The notes: generated by a model from the letters alone, not told the origin. A stretch of 58,507 nt of DNA from Bacillota bacterium (GCA_012839805.1 DUMU01000028.1:1-58507); one strand, 5' to 3'; shown: positions 42,430-51,426, counted from the stretch's first letter. Program-made: numbers and translations.

Positions 42430-44313
42430 ATGCAACCACGAGTTCGTTTCTGGCGGGCACTCCATGGTTTGCCGATGGACCGGCCGCCGGTAGCGGCGGT
42501 GAATACCACCGCTACTGCATCGCAGATGGAGGCCGTCCAAGCCTGGTTCCCTGAGGCGTACAGGGAGGCCGGGCCCATGGCCCGGCTGGCCGCCGCTGCT
42601 TACGAACAATTCGGCCTCGAAACCGTGGGTCTTCCTTTCGACCAGTGTGTGGAAGCAGAGGTTTGGGGATGCGAGGTCCGTTACGGAGGGCGCTTTGACC
42701 CCCTCTCCGTGGTCTCTCATCCTTACACCCTCGATCAACCCCCGCCGTTCCCGCCCGACTTTCTGAGCCGGGGACGAATCCCTGCCGTACTCGAAGCTCT
42801 TCGCCGCCTGAGAAGCCGGGTTGGCGCCCAAGTTACCGTAATCGGCCGGGTTATCGGACCTTTCACTACGGCCGGGTACTGGATCGGCACCGACGAGCTG
42901 CTCGTCCAAAGCGTGCTGGCGGCAGAGAAGGTGAGCCGGCTAATGGAGGTGGCAAGGCAAGGCGCAGCTATGCTCGCCGAAGCTATGGTAGCGGCGGGCG
43001 CCGACATTATTTGCGTGGAAGACATGACTGCCTCCGGGGACATGATCAGTCCCGAGACCTATCGAAACCTGGTCCTTCCCCACCACCAATGGCTCTTTGC
43101 CAACATTCCCGTCCCCGGCATTCTGCACATCTGCGGGCACGTGGACCGGCAGATCGAGGCTATGGCAGAGTCGGGGGCAGCCGGCCTTTCCATAGACGCG
43201 GTCACCAACCTGGCTACCGCCCGTCTAAAGGTCGCCGGGAAAGGCCCGAAGGACCACGTGACGCTGATCGGTAACGTTCCCCCGACGGCAGTTCTGCTTC
43301 AGGGTACACCAGAACGGATCCGGCAGGCAGTTCAACAAGCTCTGGGTGAGGGTATCGGCATCCTGGCCCCTGGGTGCGGTATTCCCGTTCAGACGCCGGC
43401 CTCGAATCTTCGCACTTTTGTGCAAGCCGGTCGCGAGCTCGGGATCATGGCCGCCCGGGATCGACTCGCTGCTTCCGCCTCTATGCCGCGAGCCTTGCCG
43501 AACGCGGTGAGCGCCGGGACGGCGGCAGCGGGCCATCTAAGCGCAACCGTCACCGTCTTTCGGAGGTACGACGTCGAGCTGGCCCGGGACCGGAGGGAGA
43601 GCGTCCGGATTTTCGCTCATTCGCCTTTGGCCGTCCCCCAAGACGAAAGCCGCGCCCTTCTGGCTCGAGTGGTAGAGGCCGTGGTAGCCGGCTCCGCCGA
43701 AGAGGTCTCCCGGGCCGTAGAAAGGGCGTTGAGCATCCTGCCGCCCCTCGAGGTGATCGAAAAGGGGCTCGTAGCCGGCATGAACGAAACGGGGCGTCTC
43801 TGGTCGGACGGCGAGTACTTCCTGCCGCAGGTGATCCTGGCTGCCGATGCCTTACAGGCAGGTATGCGGCTGTGCGAGAAGGCGATGGGTGCCCAGCGCC
43901 AAGCCAAAGGGCTCGTGGTTTCCCACGTCGCGGAAGGAGATATCCACACTATCGGAAAAAACATTGTCAAAAGCCTGCTCGAAGCGTACGGGTACAAGGT
44001 GATCGATCTGGGTATAGACGTGCCCACCGACAAGGTAGTCGCCGCCGTGCGGCACTACCGCCCCCAGCTGCTGGTCGGCCACGCCTTGATGACGACCACG
44101 ATGTCCGCCTTCCCCCGGACGGCGGCTGCGCTGCGAACGGAAGGGCTCGAACTCCCCTTCGCCTGCGGTGGAGGTGCGGTTACCCAGGAGTTCTGCGAGA
44201 GCTTCCCGCTCGGAGTCTACGGTGAGAAGGCCATCGAGGCGCCGGCCATAGCGCAAGCAGCCGCGGAGGGCGCCACCTGGCAGGAGTTGCGCCGCCGCTT
44301 CCACAAGAAATAA
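42430..44313 (+). CDS. Fused methyltransferase-corrinoid protein (MtaA-MtaC type)
   Basis: A 627-residue single chain. Residues 1-345 are a UroD-type methyltransferase with zinc ligands His233/Cys235 (ILHICGHVDRQ) and Cys316 (LAPGCGIPV). A short Ala-rich linker (350-375) follows. Residues about 390-627 are a corrinoid protein with a helical cap and the B12 ligand motif GDIHTIGKN (His506), then ALMTTTMSAFP and CGGGAVTQEF. The normally separate acceptor-side methyltransferase and corrinoid carrier are thus one polypeptide. The continuous frame and the linker argue against a sequencing artefact. GGAGG stands 9 bases before ATG 42430. It lies 81 bases after mtaB in the same direction. Confidence 0.9.
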   Translation: MQPRVRFWRALHGLPMDRPPVAAVNTTATASQMEAVQAWFPEAYREAGPMARLAAAAYEQFGLETVGLPFDQCVEAEVWGCEVRYGGRFDPLSVVSHPYTLDQPPPFPPDFLSRGRIPAVLEALRRLRSRVGAQVTVIGRVIGPFTTAGYWIGTDELLVQSVLAAEKVSRLMEVARQGAAMLAEAMVAAGADIICVEDMTASGDMISPETYRNLVLPHHQWLFANIPVPGILHICGHVDRQIEAMAESGAAGLSIDAVTNLATARLKVAGKGPKDHVTLIGNVPPTAVLLQGTPERIRQAVQQALGEGIGILAPGCGIPVQTPASNLRTFVQAGRELGIMAARDRLAASASMPRALPNAVSAGTAAAGHLSATVTVFRRYDVELARDRRESVRIFAHSPLAVPQDESRALLARVVEAVVAGSAEEVSRAVERALSILPPLEVIEKGLVAGMNETGRLWSDGEYFLPQVILAADALQAGMRLCEKAMGAQRQAKGLVVSHVAEGDIHTIGKNIVKSLLEAYGYKVIDLGIDVPTDKVVAAVRHYRPQLLVGHALMTTTMSAFPRTAAALRTEGLELPFACGGGAVTQEFCESFPLGVYGEKAIEAPAIAQAAAEGATWQELRRRFHKK

Positions 44314-44345
44314 CGCGAGCGACCGAAGGAGCGCCGGGAGACCGT

Positions 44346-45062
44346 ATGCCTGCTTCTGTTCTACCCGTTACCGAATGCATCTTTGAACTGGTTGCCAGTC
44401 CCTGGGAGGCTCTGGAAGAGCGCCCCCGGGCGGCCTGGGGCTATCTCGGCTATGCCAGTACGAGCCCGGTCTCGCGCACCGTAGCGGCGCTGATGGAGGA
44501 AGCCCGTCACCTGGTGGCCGCTCGCGTCGGCGAGGCAGGTGGCATCAAAGGTCGGGCCGTGATCCGTCGCCTCCGGGTCTACGATGCCGCCGTCGAAGTG
44601 TTGGCCGATGGGGACATCGGTGAGGGTGGGGACGGTAAACCGGGCGCGTGTAACCCTCAAGTCTGGCAGACGCCCACGCTGGCTCGCCGCCTCTCCGGCT
44701 GCGACCGCCTGGTCGCTCTGGCCTGTACCCTGGGACCGGGGGTCGACGATGCCATCCATACGGCTTTTGCCGAAAACCCGGGTTTGGCGGTGGTTTTAGA
44801 TGCAGTCGGTTCAGCTATGGTAGGCGGAGCCCTCGATCTCTTCGTCCGGCAGCTGAAAGCGGAGGCCGAACGCCGCGGGTTTAAGCAGGTACGCGGATAT
44901 GCCCCGGGCTATCAAGACTGGCCCATCACCGATCAGTCCGGCCTTCTAGACCTGGTCCAAGCCTCCAAGCTCGGCATCGTTATCAACGAAAGCGGTATGA
45001 TGCGCCCTGCCAAGTCGCTCACCACGGTCCTGGGATGGAAGAGCACGGGAGCCTCCCGGTGA
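44346..45062 (+). CDS. MetH activation-domain-like protein
   Basis: A 238-residue protein resembling the C-terminal reactivation domain of B12-dependent methionine synthase. The hallmark is RGYAPGYQDWPITDQSGLLD, followed by LGIVINESGMMRPAKSLTTV, the segments that in MetH bind S-adenosylmethionine and contact cobalamin. Here it is free-standing. In acetogens such proteins are found beside corrinoid methyltransferases. It may help reductive methylation of inactive corrinoid or dock to the fused carrier upstream. GGGAG precedes ATG 44346. It lies 32 bases after the fusion gene and 75 before the RACo-like gene, so all are probably one operon. Confidence 0.8.
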   Translation: MPASVLPVTECIFELVASPWEALEERPRAAWGYLGYASTSPVSRTVAALMEEARHLVAARVGEAGGIKGRAVIRRLRVYDAAVEVLADGDIGEGGDGKPGACNPQVWQTPTLARRLSGCDRLVALACTLGPGVDDAIHTAFAENPGLAVVLDAVGSAMVGGALDLFVRQLKAEAERRGFKQVRGYAPGYQDWPITDQSGLLDLVQASKLGIVINESGMMRPAKSLTTVLGWKSTGASR

Positions 45063-45137
45063 CACCGGATTCGCCCGACCCCGGATTCCCGGGTTGGACT
45101 GCGAAGCAAGCAGATCCGACGGAGAGGACGGCTGGCG

Positions 45138-47156
45138 GTGGTAGGACAGGTGGTACGACAGTACGAGATCGGCATTCTTCCTGACCGGAAGATCCTGGTC
45201 GCAGAAGGCAGCCCCTATCTCGACGTGCTGGCTCGGGCCGGGTTTACCGTGGATGCGCCTTGCGGCGGCCAGGGGACGTGCGGAAAATGCCGGGCCCGCT
45301 TCGTCGAAGGAGCCCCGCCGCCGACGGCCGCCGACCGTGACCACTTCCTCCCCGCTGAACTGGCTGCCGGCTGGCGCCTCCTCTGCCAGCACTGGGTGCG
45401 CGGCCCCGCCAGGCTGGAAGTTCACTCGGCGGAGCACCTGAGCTGGAAACAGCAGATGGCCGCGGGGGAAACCGGTAGTGAACTCGCTGCCAAGTTCGTG
45501 CCGGCGGTGCGGCGGGTAGTCGTCCGGCTGGGTAGGCCGACGCGGGAGCGACCGCTCAGCGACATCGCCCGGGTACGGGAAGCATTGCCGGTCCGGCTTC
45601 GCCACGCCCGTGTTTCCCTCGACTTTCTCCGGACTCTCCCCCAGCTACCTCGATCCGAAGCCGAGGTGGAGCTCATCCTGGTCGGCGACGAGATCGTGAC
45701 CTGGCGGCCGCTGCCGGCCGATCCGCCATCGCTCACGACGCCGGCCGCCACCGCCGGTGTGAATCACGGCAGTTCTCGGGTCGCCGGCCGGCCAATCTGG
45801 GGGCTCGCCCTGGACATAGGCACGACCTCGCTCGCAGCAGCGCTGATCGACCTCGATTCGGGCCGGACCGTGGCGGTGGAGGCAGAGACCAACCCCCAAA
45901 TCCGGTTCGGTGCCGATATTATGTCCCGGATTGCTTACGCCCGGACCAGACCCGAGGGAACTCAAGAGCTGCATGAGGCGGTACGGCAGGGGGTCGAGGC
46001 GCTCCTTCAGCGTCTTTTGGCCAAGGCGGGGAGCGGCCCCCACGGCGACCCCGCGGGCGACATCCTGGACGTCGCCGTAGTCGGAAACAGCGTCATGGAA
46101 CACCTCTTTCTCGGCATCTCCCCGGCCAACCTGGGAGTGAGCCCCTTCGTCGCCGCCACCCACGACCCCGTTGTCCTGGACGGTGCCACCGCCCGCCAAG
46201 AGTTGGGCTTGCTGGTGCACCCACGGGCCCGGGTTTTCGTCTTCCCCACCGTGGCCGGTTTCGTCGGGGGCGACACCGTGGGCGTGGCCCTGGCCGCCGG
46301 TTTCCCGGCCTTTCTCCGGGCTGCGACCGCGACCGGCCGAGCAACGGCAGGCGGTCCGGCAACGGAGGCGGCCGGCCGGCCGGGCAACGTGCTCGCCATC
46401 GACCTCGGGACCAATACCGAAATCATCCTCGCCACCGCTAGCGGGGAACTTTACTGCTGCTCGGCTCCGGCCGGCCCGGCCTTCGAAGGGGCCGAGATCA
46501 ACCGGGGCATGCGGGCGACTACCGGAGCCATCCGTTCCGTGCGGGTACACGGCGACTATTGGCCCGGTACTCATCCGTCCGGCCGGACCAGCCGGCTCGA
46601 AATCGAGGTTATCGGCGGTATGGACGCATCGGAGGCTCGCGGCATTTGCGGCTCGGGTCTGGTCGACGCGGTGGCCGAGCTCTTGCGTACCGGGGCTCTC
46701 CGCCCCGACGGGCGCCTCAGCCTTCCCGGCGGTGAAAACGTCGTTCGTCTGGGCCCGGTGGCCCTGACCCAGGCCGACCTGCGCCAGTTCCAGCTGGCCA
46801 AGGCCGCGGTGGCGACCGGAGTGACCATCCTCCTCGATCTGGCCGGCCTCACCCCCGCCGAACTCGACCGGGTCCTGGTGGCGGGCACTTTCGGGAACTA
46901 TCTGGACCGCAACTCTGCTTTACGGGTGGGGCTGATACCGCCCGTCCCGGCATCCAAAGTTCAGTTCGTGGGCAACGCTGCCCTGGAAGGGGCCCGGCTC
47001 GTTCTGCTCCACGACCCTTTGCACCACGAGGCAGCCAGGCTTGCCCGCGGTATGAAACACGTCGAACTCTCGCTCCATCCCTCTTTCCAAGAGGTTTATG
47101 TAAGTAGCACCATGCTCGGGCCAGCGCAGGAAGTTGGGAAACCCGGTGTAGAATGA
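45138..47156 (+). CDS. RACo-type ATP-dependent reductive activator of corrinoid proteins
   Basis: A 672-residue protein that would return inactive cob(II)amide to Co(I). The N-terminus is a 2Fe-2S ferredoxin domain with Cys42, Cys48, Cys51 and Cys83 (DAPCGGQGTCGKCR and LLCQH). After a linker and middle domain comes the ASKHA-type ATPase (DUF4445): LALDIGTTSLAAALIDLDSG, AVVGNSVMEHLFLGISP, LAIDLGTNTEIILA, GICGSGLVDAVAELLRTGAL and LVAGTFGNYLDRNSAL. An Ala/Gly/Thr-rich insert sits near residues 395-415. GTG 45138 has GGAGAGG about 10 bases upstream. It completes the methyl-transfer set mtaB, fusion, activation domain, RACo. Confidence 0.92.
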   Translation: MVGQVVRQYEIGILPDRKILVAEGSPYLDVLARAGFTVDAPCGGQGTCGKCRARFVEGAPPPTAADRDHFLPAELAAGWRLLCQHWVRGPARLEVHSAEHLSWKQQMAAGETGSELAAKFVPAVRRVVVRLGRPTRERPLSDIARVREALPVRLRHARVSLDFLRTLPQLPRSEAEVELILVGDEIVTWRPLPADPPSLTTPAATAGVNHGSSRVAGRPIWGLALDIGTTSLAAALIDLDSGRTVAVEAETNPQIRFGADIMSRIAYARTRPEGTQELHEAVRQGVEALLQRLLAKAGSGPHGDPAGDILDVAVVGNSVMEHLFLGISPANLGVSPFVAATHDPVVLDGATARQELGLLVHPRARVFVFPTVAGFVGGDTVGVALAAGFPAFLRAATATGRATAGGPATEAAGRPGNVLAIDLGTNTEIILATASGELYCCSAPAGPAFEGAEINRGMRATTGAIRSVRVHGDYWPGTHPSGRTSRLEIEVIGGMDASEARGICGSGLVDAVAELLRTGALRPDGRLSLPGGENVVRLGPVALTQADLRQFQLAKAAVATGVTILLDLAGLTPAELDRVLVAGTFGNYLDRNSALRVGLIPPVPASKVQFVGNAALEGARLVLLHDPLHHEAARLARGMKHVELSLHPSFQEVYVSSTMLGPAQEVGKPGVE

Positions 47157-47201
47157 AGCAGAGGGGCGACGAACCAACGAGCACCCCCGGAGGGGATAAC
47201 C

Positions 47202-50129
47202 TTGGCTACTGAACACCCGGCAATCTACATCCTCCGGCTCACCCTGGCGGTAGCCAGCATCGGACTGCTTTTCGGTCTCCTCTATCTCGCCGTTCTCGCC
47301 TTTCTGAACTGGGGCGACCGGCGCGAGAAGGCACTGCTCGGGCACCGGGCGATCTCCCGGGCCGATCTCCATCAGCTGGACTACCTGAGTGACGTATTCA
47401 GGGAAGGTCAAGCCGCGTTTGCTCCGGACCGAATTATCTTGGGTTCGGCTTTCCTGGCCGGGTTTTCGCTAGCATTCATCTTGCCGGTCATCCACTTTTT
47501 GTACGCCCTTAGCATATACATATTGAACCTCATTTTCATGACTCATGCTCCCGTCGATCCGCGCCTGCCCGCCTCCATGTATCCCTGGCCGGTTTTCCGC
47601 GACAATCTCCTTACCATCTTGCGCTACCTTCCCTACCTCCTGCCGGCCGGCATTGTATACGGGCTGCTCGCGCTGCTTTTCGGCCGCGGGCGGCAACTCT
47701 TCATCCGCCGGCGCGTGCGCTGGAGCTTCCTCGGGATTGAGATCCCGGGCTCATGGACGATCGGCGTTCCGCTCGGGGGCCTCTACTATTTCCTGGCTGC
47801 AATGGCTCCCGTTCAACCCAGCCTTAACTGGCTGCTCGGGCAGTACCTGCTGTGGATCGCGTCGTTCTACCTCGTTCCCTACTACTTGCACCGCACCCAG
47901 GACGTGCTTCTCTACTGGTTCACCCGTTTCCACTGGGAGGAACGTACCGTCGCCGCCGCCCGTTACCTGCTGCTGACCCGTTTTGTCTACCAGACCGCCC
48001 CTGCTACCTCTGCCCCCGCTGCCACCGCCCCCGCTGCCACCGCCCCCACTGCCGCCCCGGCAGCCCCCGTTGCCCGCTCAGCCCCCACTGGCGCCCCTGC
48101 CCCCACCGCGGGCGCCGGCAGCAGTTCCCCGGCCGGCGGGCCGCCTGCGCGTGGCCCTGCCTCCCTGGCCGAGCTGGCCCGGGTGGAGGCCCGCTTTGCC
48201 GACGGCCTCGTCGTCGTGGACGCCCCCCTGCAAGATGAGGATGTTCCGTTTTGCGCCGGGCTCATCTCCGAGCTCCCCGGAGTAGAGAAGGTAGAGGTGC
48301 GGGTGAACGGCCGGCCGTTCGTCTCGGCGGATCGAGGACCCCAAGTGTTACGTGAGGCGGCACTTTTGCGGGGTGAAAGGCGCGAGAGGCCGGAGCGCTG
48401 GCGCTCCGGCCCAAGCCAGGAAGCACGCTCACTTTTTCAGCCCGAGGCGGAGGAATCCCGGTCTTCGCGGTCGACGCCGCGCCGGGCCGCCTTGCTGGCG
48501 GGCCATGTTCCGGCGGACCGCGCCGTGCTCGACCGGGTCGCGTTCGACCGCGCTCCCGTCGCGCACGGGTACGATCGTTCCCCCTCCCCGCCCCGCTTGC
48601 GCCCCCGGTCCCGGCCTCGTTTCCGATTCCGCTTCTCCCTGGGGGCTCTCCAGGTTCTGCTCTTCGCGGTAGGCGCGCTCTTTCTCGGCACTTACTTCTA
48701 CGGGCCGGCCGCCTTCCGGGCCCTCTGGCCGGAGCGGGTATACGGGCAGCCCCCCGATTCCCGGATCGAGCCGGGACTGGAACTGCGAGCAGCCGGTGAA
48801 CTGCCCTCGCTCCCCCTTGAAACCTCCCCCAGCCCCCTCTTCTTTACTGACTCGGGTTCATTGCTACTGCTCGACACGAACGGCAGGCTCTGGAGGTGGA
48901 CGGCCGCGGCCCGGGCCCTCTCCGCCCGGGTCGTCGACGGCACTACGGCCTGGCAGCCCCCGTTCGAGCCCCTTACCCTACCGGGTACTCCCGGTGAACG
49001 GGTAACCCACGCTGCCCCCGCGCCCGGCGACGGCGATCGCCTCCTGCTGGCCCTCGAGATCACCGGCAGTTCCACCGGTTCGGCAGGGCCGCCCGGTTCG
49101 CCGGCCGCGAGGGCTTCGCCATTACGATTGGTCTGGTATGATCCCGGGTCCCAGCAGACCTCGGAACTGCCCGTCCCTCCGTCTATCAACGAACCAATTC
49201 CTCCGGCCGGAGCACGGTCGCTCCTCGAGATCGGAATAGCTCAGGTAATCGTCGACCACCGGGGCCGCCCTTACGTGGTGGTACGGGAAAAGTGGTTGGC
49301 GAAGAACGGCAAAGAAGAAGCGGGAAAGAGCACCCATGAGCAGGTTACCGTGTACGGGTGGGTAAGTGGCCGCTGGGTGCCGGTTTACCGCGACGGGCCC
49401 GGCTTCATTGAGCTAGTCCCCTCTTACGAAGACGGTTTACCCCTGGTTGAACTGCGTGCTACCCCGCCCCTGCTCAAACGCGTAGGTTACCAGCGCGACG
49501 ACACCTTCCCGGTACGGAATGCGACTTGGAAAAACGGAAGCGGCACCGGAGCATGGCAGGCCGCCGCCATGAGTCCCAGCCGCTATCTGGCTTTGAGTAG
49601 CGGGGATGGTTCACTGGTGCAGATTGCCCCCGACGGGTACCCGGTGTCCCGGCTAACATTGAGGAACAGCCTGGTCTTCTCACCGGCAGATGCTCCCGCC
49701 CGGCGACGGATCGCCATTGCCTCCTGGTCGGACCCGGAGGGGAAGGAAGAATGGGTGGTCGTCCTGGGCGGCAACCGTTTTGCAGTCTTCCAGCCGGATG
49801 GGAGCGGGCGCCTGATACGGGACGCTCTGCGGCTCACGCAGGCGAGCCGCCTGGCCGATGCCACTTCGGTCTGGAAAAACGTGGCGGCCCGCTCGCCGGG
49901 ACTGCCGCAAGCTCGTCTCGCCCTGGGCAAGGCATACTTCGAAAGCGAAGAGTGGCAGAAAGCAGCGGCAGCTTTCTACTACGCGGGCGACCGGGCCTGG
50001 CTTGAGCGCGCCCTTGCCAACCTGGATCGTGAGGTTCGCCGCGGCTGGCTCCTCTGGTTTCTGATTGCGGGGATTGCGTTCATCCTCACGTCCATAGCAG
50101 CTTCCTTTGTGAGCGTAGAGCCGCAATAG
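47202..50129 (+). CDS. Large multi-domain membrane protein of unknown function
   Basis: A 975-residue protein with no recognised family. Residues 1-250 hold about six membrane helices (LTLAVASIGLLFGLLYLAVLAF, LAGFSLAFILPVIHFLYALSIY-like stretches, ILRYLPYLLPAGIVYGLLALL, WLLGQYLLWIASFYLVPYYL). Residues about 265-325 are Ala/Pro/Thr-rich. A small alpha-beta region (LAELARVEARFADGLVVVDA, PGVEKVEVRVNGRPF) follows, then an Arg/Pro/Ser-rich stretch, one membrane helix (GALQVLLFAVGALFLGTYFY), a beta-propeller-like region (LLLLDTNGRLWRWTA and similar strands), a TPR-like unit (AALALGKAYFESEEWQKAAA type) and a final membrane helix. TTG 47202 has GGAGGGG at good spacing. It is probably an envelope sensor or scaffold. 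Confidence 0.7.
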   Translation: MATEHPAIYILRLTLAVASIGLLFGLLYLAVLAFLNWGDRREKALLGHRAISRADLHQLDYLSDVFREGQAAFAPDRIILGSAFLAGFSLAFILPVIHFLYALSIYILNLIFMTHAPVDPRLPASMYPWPVFRDNLLTILRYLPYLLPAGIVYGLLALLFGRGRQLFIRRRVRWSFLGIEIPGSWTIGVPLGGLYYFLAAMAPVQPSLNWLLGQYLLWIASFYLVPYYLHRTQDVLLYWFTRFHWEERTVAAARYLLLTRFVYQTAPATSAPAATAPAATAPTAAPAAPVARSAPTGAPAPTAGAGSSSPAGGPPARGPASLAELARVEARFADGLVVVDAPLQDEDVPFCAGLISELPGVEKVEVRVNGRPFVSADRGPQVLREAALLRGERRERPERWRSGPSQEARSLFQPEAEESRSSRSTPRRAALLAGHVPADRAVLDRVAFDRAPVAHGYDRSPSPPRLRPRSRPRFRFRFSLGALQVLLFAVGALFLGTYFYGPAAFRALWPERVYGQPPDSRIEPGLELRAAGELPSLPLETSPSPLFFTDSGSLLLLDTNGRLWRWTAAARALSARVVDGTTAWQPPFEPLTLPGTPGERVTHAAPAPGDGDRLLLALEITGSSTGSAGPPGSPAARASPLRLVWYDPGSQQTSELPVPPSINEPIPPAGARSLLEIGIAQVIVDHRGRPYVVVREKWLAKNGKEEAGKSTHEQVTVYGWVSGRWVPVYRDGPGFIELVPSYEDGLPLVELRATPPLLKRVGYQRDDTFPVRNATWKNGSGTGAWQAAAMSPSRYLALSSGDGSLVQIAPDGYPVSRLTLRNSLVFSPADAPARRRIAIASWSDPEGKEEWVVVLGGNRFAVFQPDGSGRLIRDALRLTQASRLADATSVWKNVAARSPGLPQARLALGKAYFESEEWQKAAAAFYYAGDRAWLERALANLDREVRRGWLLWFLIAGIAFILTSIAASFVSVEPQ

Positions 50130-50267
50130 CTCTGGCCCCCCGGGTGGCTGCCGTCACGGGTGGCGGCTGACCCGCGTGGCTGCTGTCCCGGGCGGCTGCC
50201 AACTTCGCCCCCTTTCTCCCTTCGCCCTTCACTGTCGATGCCCCCTCACTGTCGTGTTCTGCTGCCG

Positions 50268-50852
50268 TCACCGGTTCGTGCTGCGGCGGCCGTTTTTGCC
50301 CTCTGCCTGCAGCCCCGCCCGGGCCAGGGCTTCGGTCACCGCCACCGCAGCCGCCAGTTTGAGTAGATCACCGGGTACAAAGGGTAAAAGCCCTACCGCC
50401 AGGGTCTTCCCGGCCGGCAGGTGCGCCACCACCGCCAGCCACGGCAGCCCGATCAGGTAAAGAAGAGCAGTGGCCAGGGCGAAGACGACGGCACGCCGGA
50501 CGGTCTTGCCGCGGCCTTGCCCCGGCGGAGCAAGTCCTGCTACCGCGGCCTGGGCTATGAAACCGAGGAGAAAGCCTCCGGTCGGGCCCAAGAGTACCGC
50601 GGCCCCTGCCTTACCCCCGGCAAACACCGGAAATCCGGCCAGTCCCAGCAGAACATAGGCCAGCTCGGCCAATGCCCCGCCTACCGGTCCGATGGTCGCG
50701 CCCGCGAGCAAAGGAAAAAGGCTCTGAAGCGTAATAGGGACAGGCGAGAAGGGTAGCGGTACGGATATCCAGGCACCGGCGGCGGTTAACGCGGTGAAAA
50801 GCGCGCCGGTGACGAGGGCTCGCAAGGGAAGCCATGAGGTTCGACCGTTCAA
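50268..50852 (-). CDS. bioY: Biotin transporter substrate-binding protein BioY
   Basis: A 194-residue S component for biotin uptake with six hydrophobic segments. BioY features are visible: GAWISVPLPFSPVPITLQSL, GLAGFPVFAGGKAGAAVLLG, PTGGFLLGFIAQAA and LLPFVPGDLLKLAAAVAV. The only in-frame start near the family N-terminus is TTG 50852, and its ribosome site is poor, so the start is uncertain. It works alone or with shared ECF energisers. The 138-base gap between it and the convergent membrane-protein gene has an imperfect 23-base direct repeat (50144-50166 and 50176-50198). Confidence 0.9.
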   Translation of the reverse strand: MNGRTSWLPLRALVTGALFTALTAAGAWISVPLPFSPVPITLQSLFPLLAGATIGPVGGALAELAYVLLGLAGFPVFAGGKAGAAVLLGPTGGFLLGFIAQAAVAGLAPPGQGRGKTVRRAVVFALATALLYLIGLPWLAVVAHLPAGKTLAVGLLPFVPGDLLKLAAAVAVTEALARAGLQAEGKNGRRSTNR

Positions 50853-50977
50853 GAGGAGTCAACCCCTTCGAGTCGAATCGAGAATAGGGAAAGATAAACT
50901 AGGGGCGACGCGGCTGAGTATATTGGGAGTGGCCCTGCTCGTCAAGCAATCGCTCGAGGTCAGGAGGCGTTATTCCC

Positions 50978-51205
50978 ATGTTCTGGCTCTTCCTCATCAT
51001 CACGCTGGCTCTGGCCGCTCTCACCTGGCGTTGGGTGCAGGTGCGCCAGACCCACCTCGTCCCCATCGGGCTCACGGCCACCATCGCTTTCCTTATCCTG
51101 GCGGTCGCGCAGCAGCTCGGAGCCTTCGGCCGCGGCTTTTTCACCGCCCTGGGCGCGGTCGCGCTGGCCGGCGTGCTTGTGCTCATCGTGCGAACCACCC
51201 GCTGA
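50978..51205 (+). CDS. Small two-helix membrane protein
   Basis: A 75-residue protein composed almost wholly of two or three hydrophobic helices (MFWLFLIITLALAALTWRWV, LVPIGLTATIAFLILAVAQQ, FFTALGAVALAGVLVLIV). AGGAGG stands 10 bases before ATG 50978. No family recognised. It is divergent from bioY and is the last high-GC gene before the composition change. Confidence 0.6.
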   Translation: MFWLFLIITLALAALTWRWVQVRQTHLVPIGLTATIAFLILAVAQQLGAFGRGFFTALGAVALAGVLVLIVRTTR

Positions 51206-51360
51206 TGGGCCATCCTCGATCTCGCGCCGGCCCTTCCGCCCTGTCATTCCAGGCCCGCCCGGCTTCTCCCCGCCCTGCTCTTTCAGACCCGCGGTAAACC
51301 CGAAGCAGGGTTGTCTCGTCCCGGGCTTTCCGTCCCTTTTCTTCTCAGATTGGCTGACCG

Positions 51361-51384
51361 CTTAGGGGTTCTCTTAGGGGTTCT
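51361..51384. repeat. Tandem 12-base direct repeat
   Basis: CTTAGGGGTTCT occurs twice in direct succession (51361-51372, 51373-51384). It lies at the point where GC content drops, just upstream of the RiPP genes. Confidence 0.7.
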
Positions 51385-51413
51385 TGCCGATCGCTTCTTG
51401 TTCCACCAGTCGC

Positions 51414-51426
51414 CTGTACGGTACAG
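51414..51426. promoter_or_regulatory. Palindrome upstream of RiPP cluster
   Basis: CTGTAC-G-GTACAG is a perfect dyad. It lies about 350 bases before the first long gene of the cluster and could be an operator. No regulator gene is present in the cluster as seen. Confidence 0.35.

Noticed and set aside
50144-50198. Imperfect 23-base direct repeat as a CRISPR or functional repeat
   Set aside because: Only two diverged copies with a 32-base period in GC-rich intergenic DNA; no array, no cas genes anywhere in the window.
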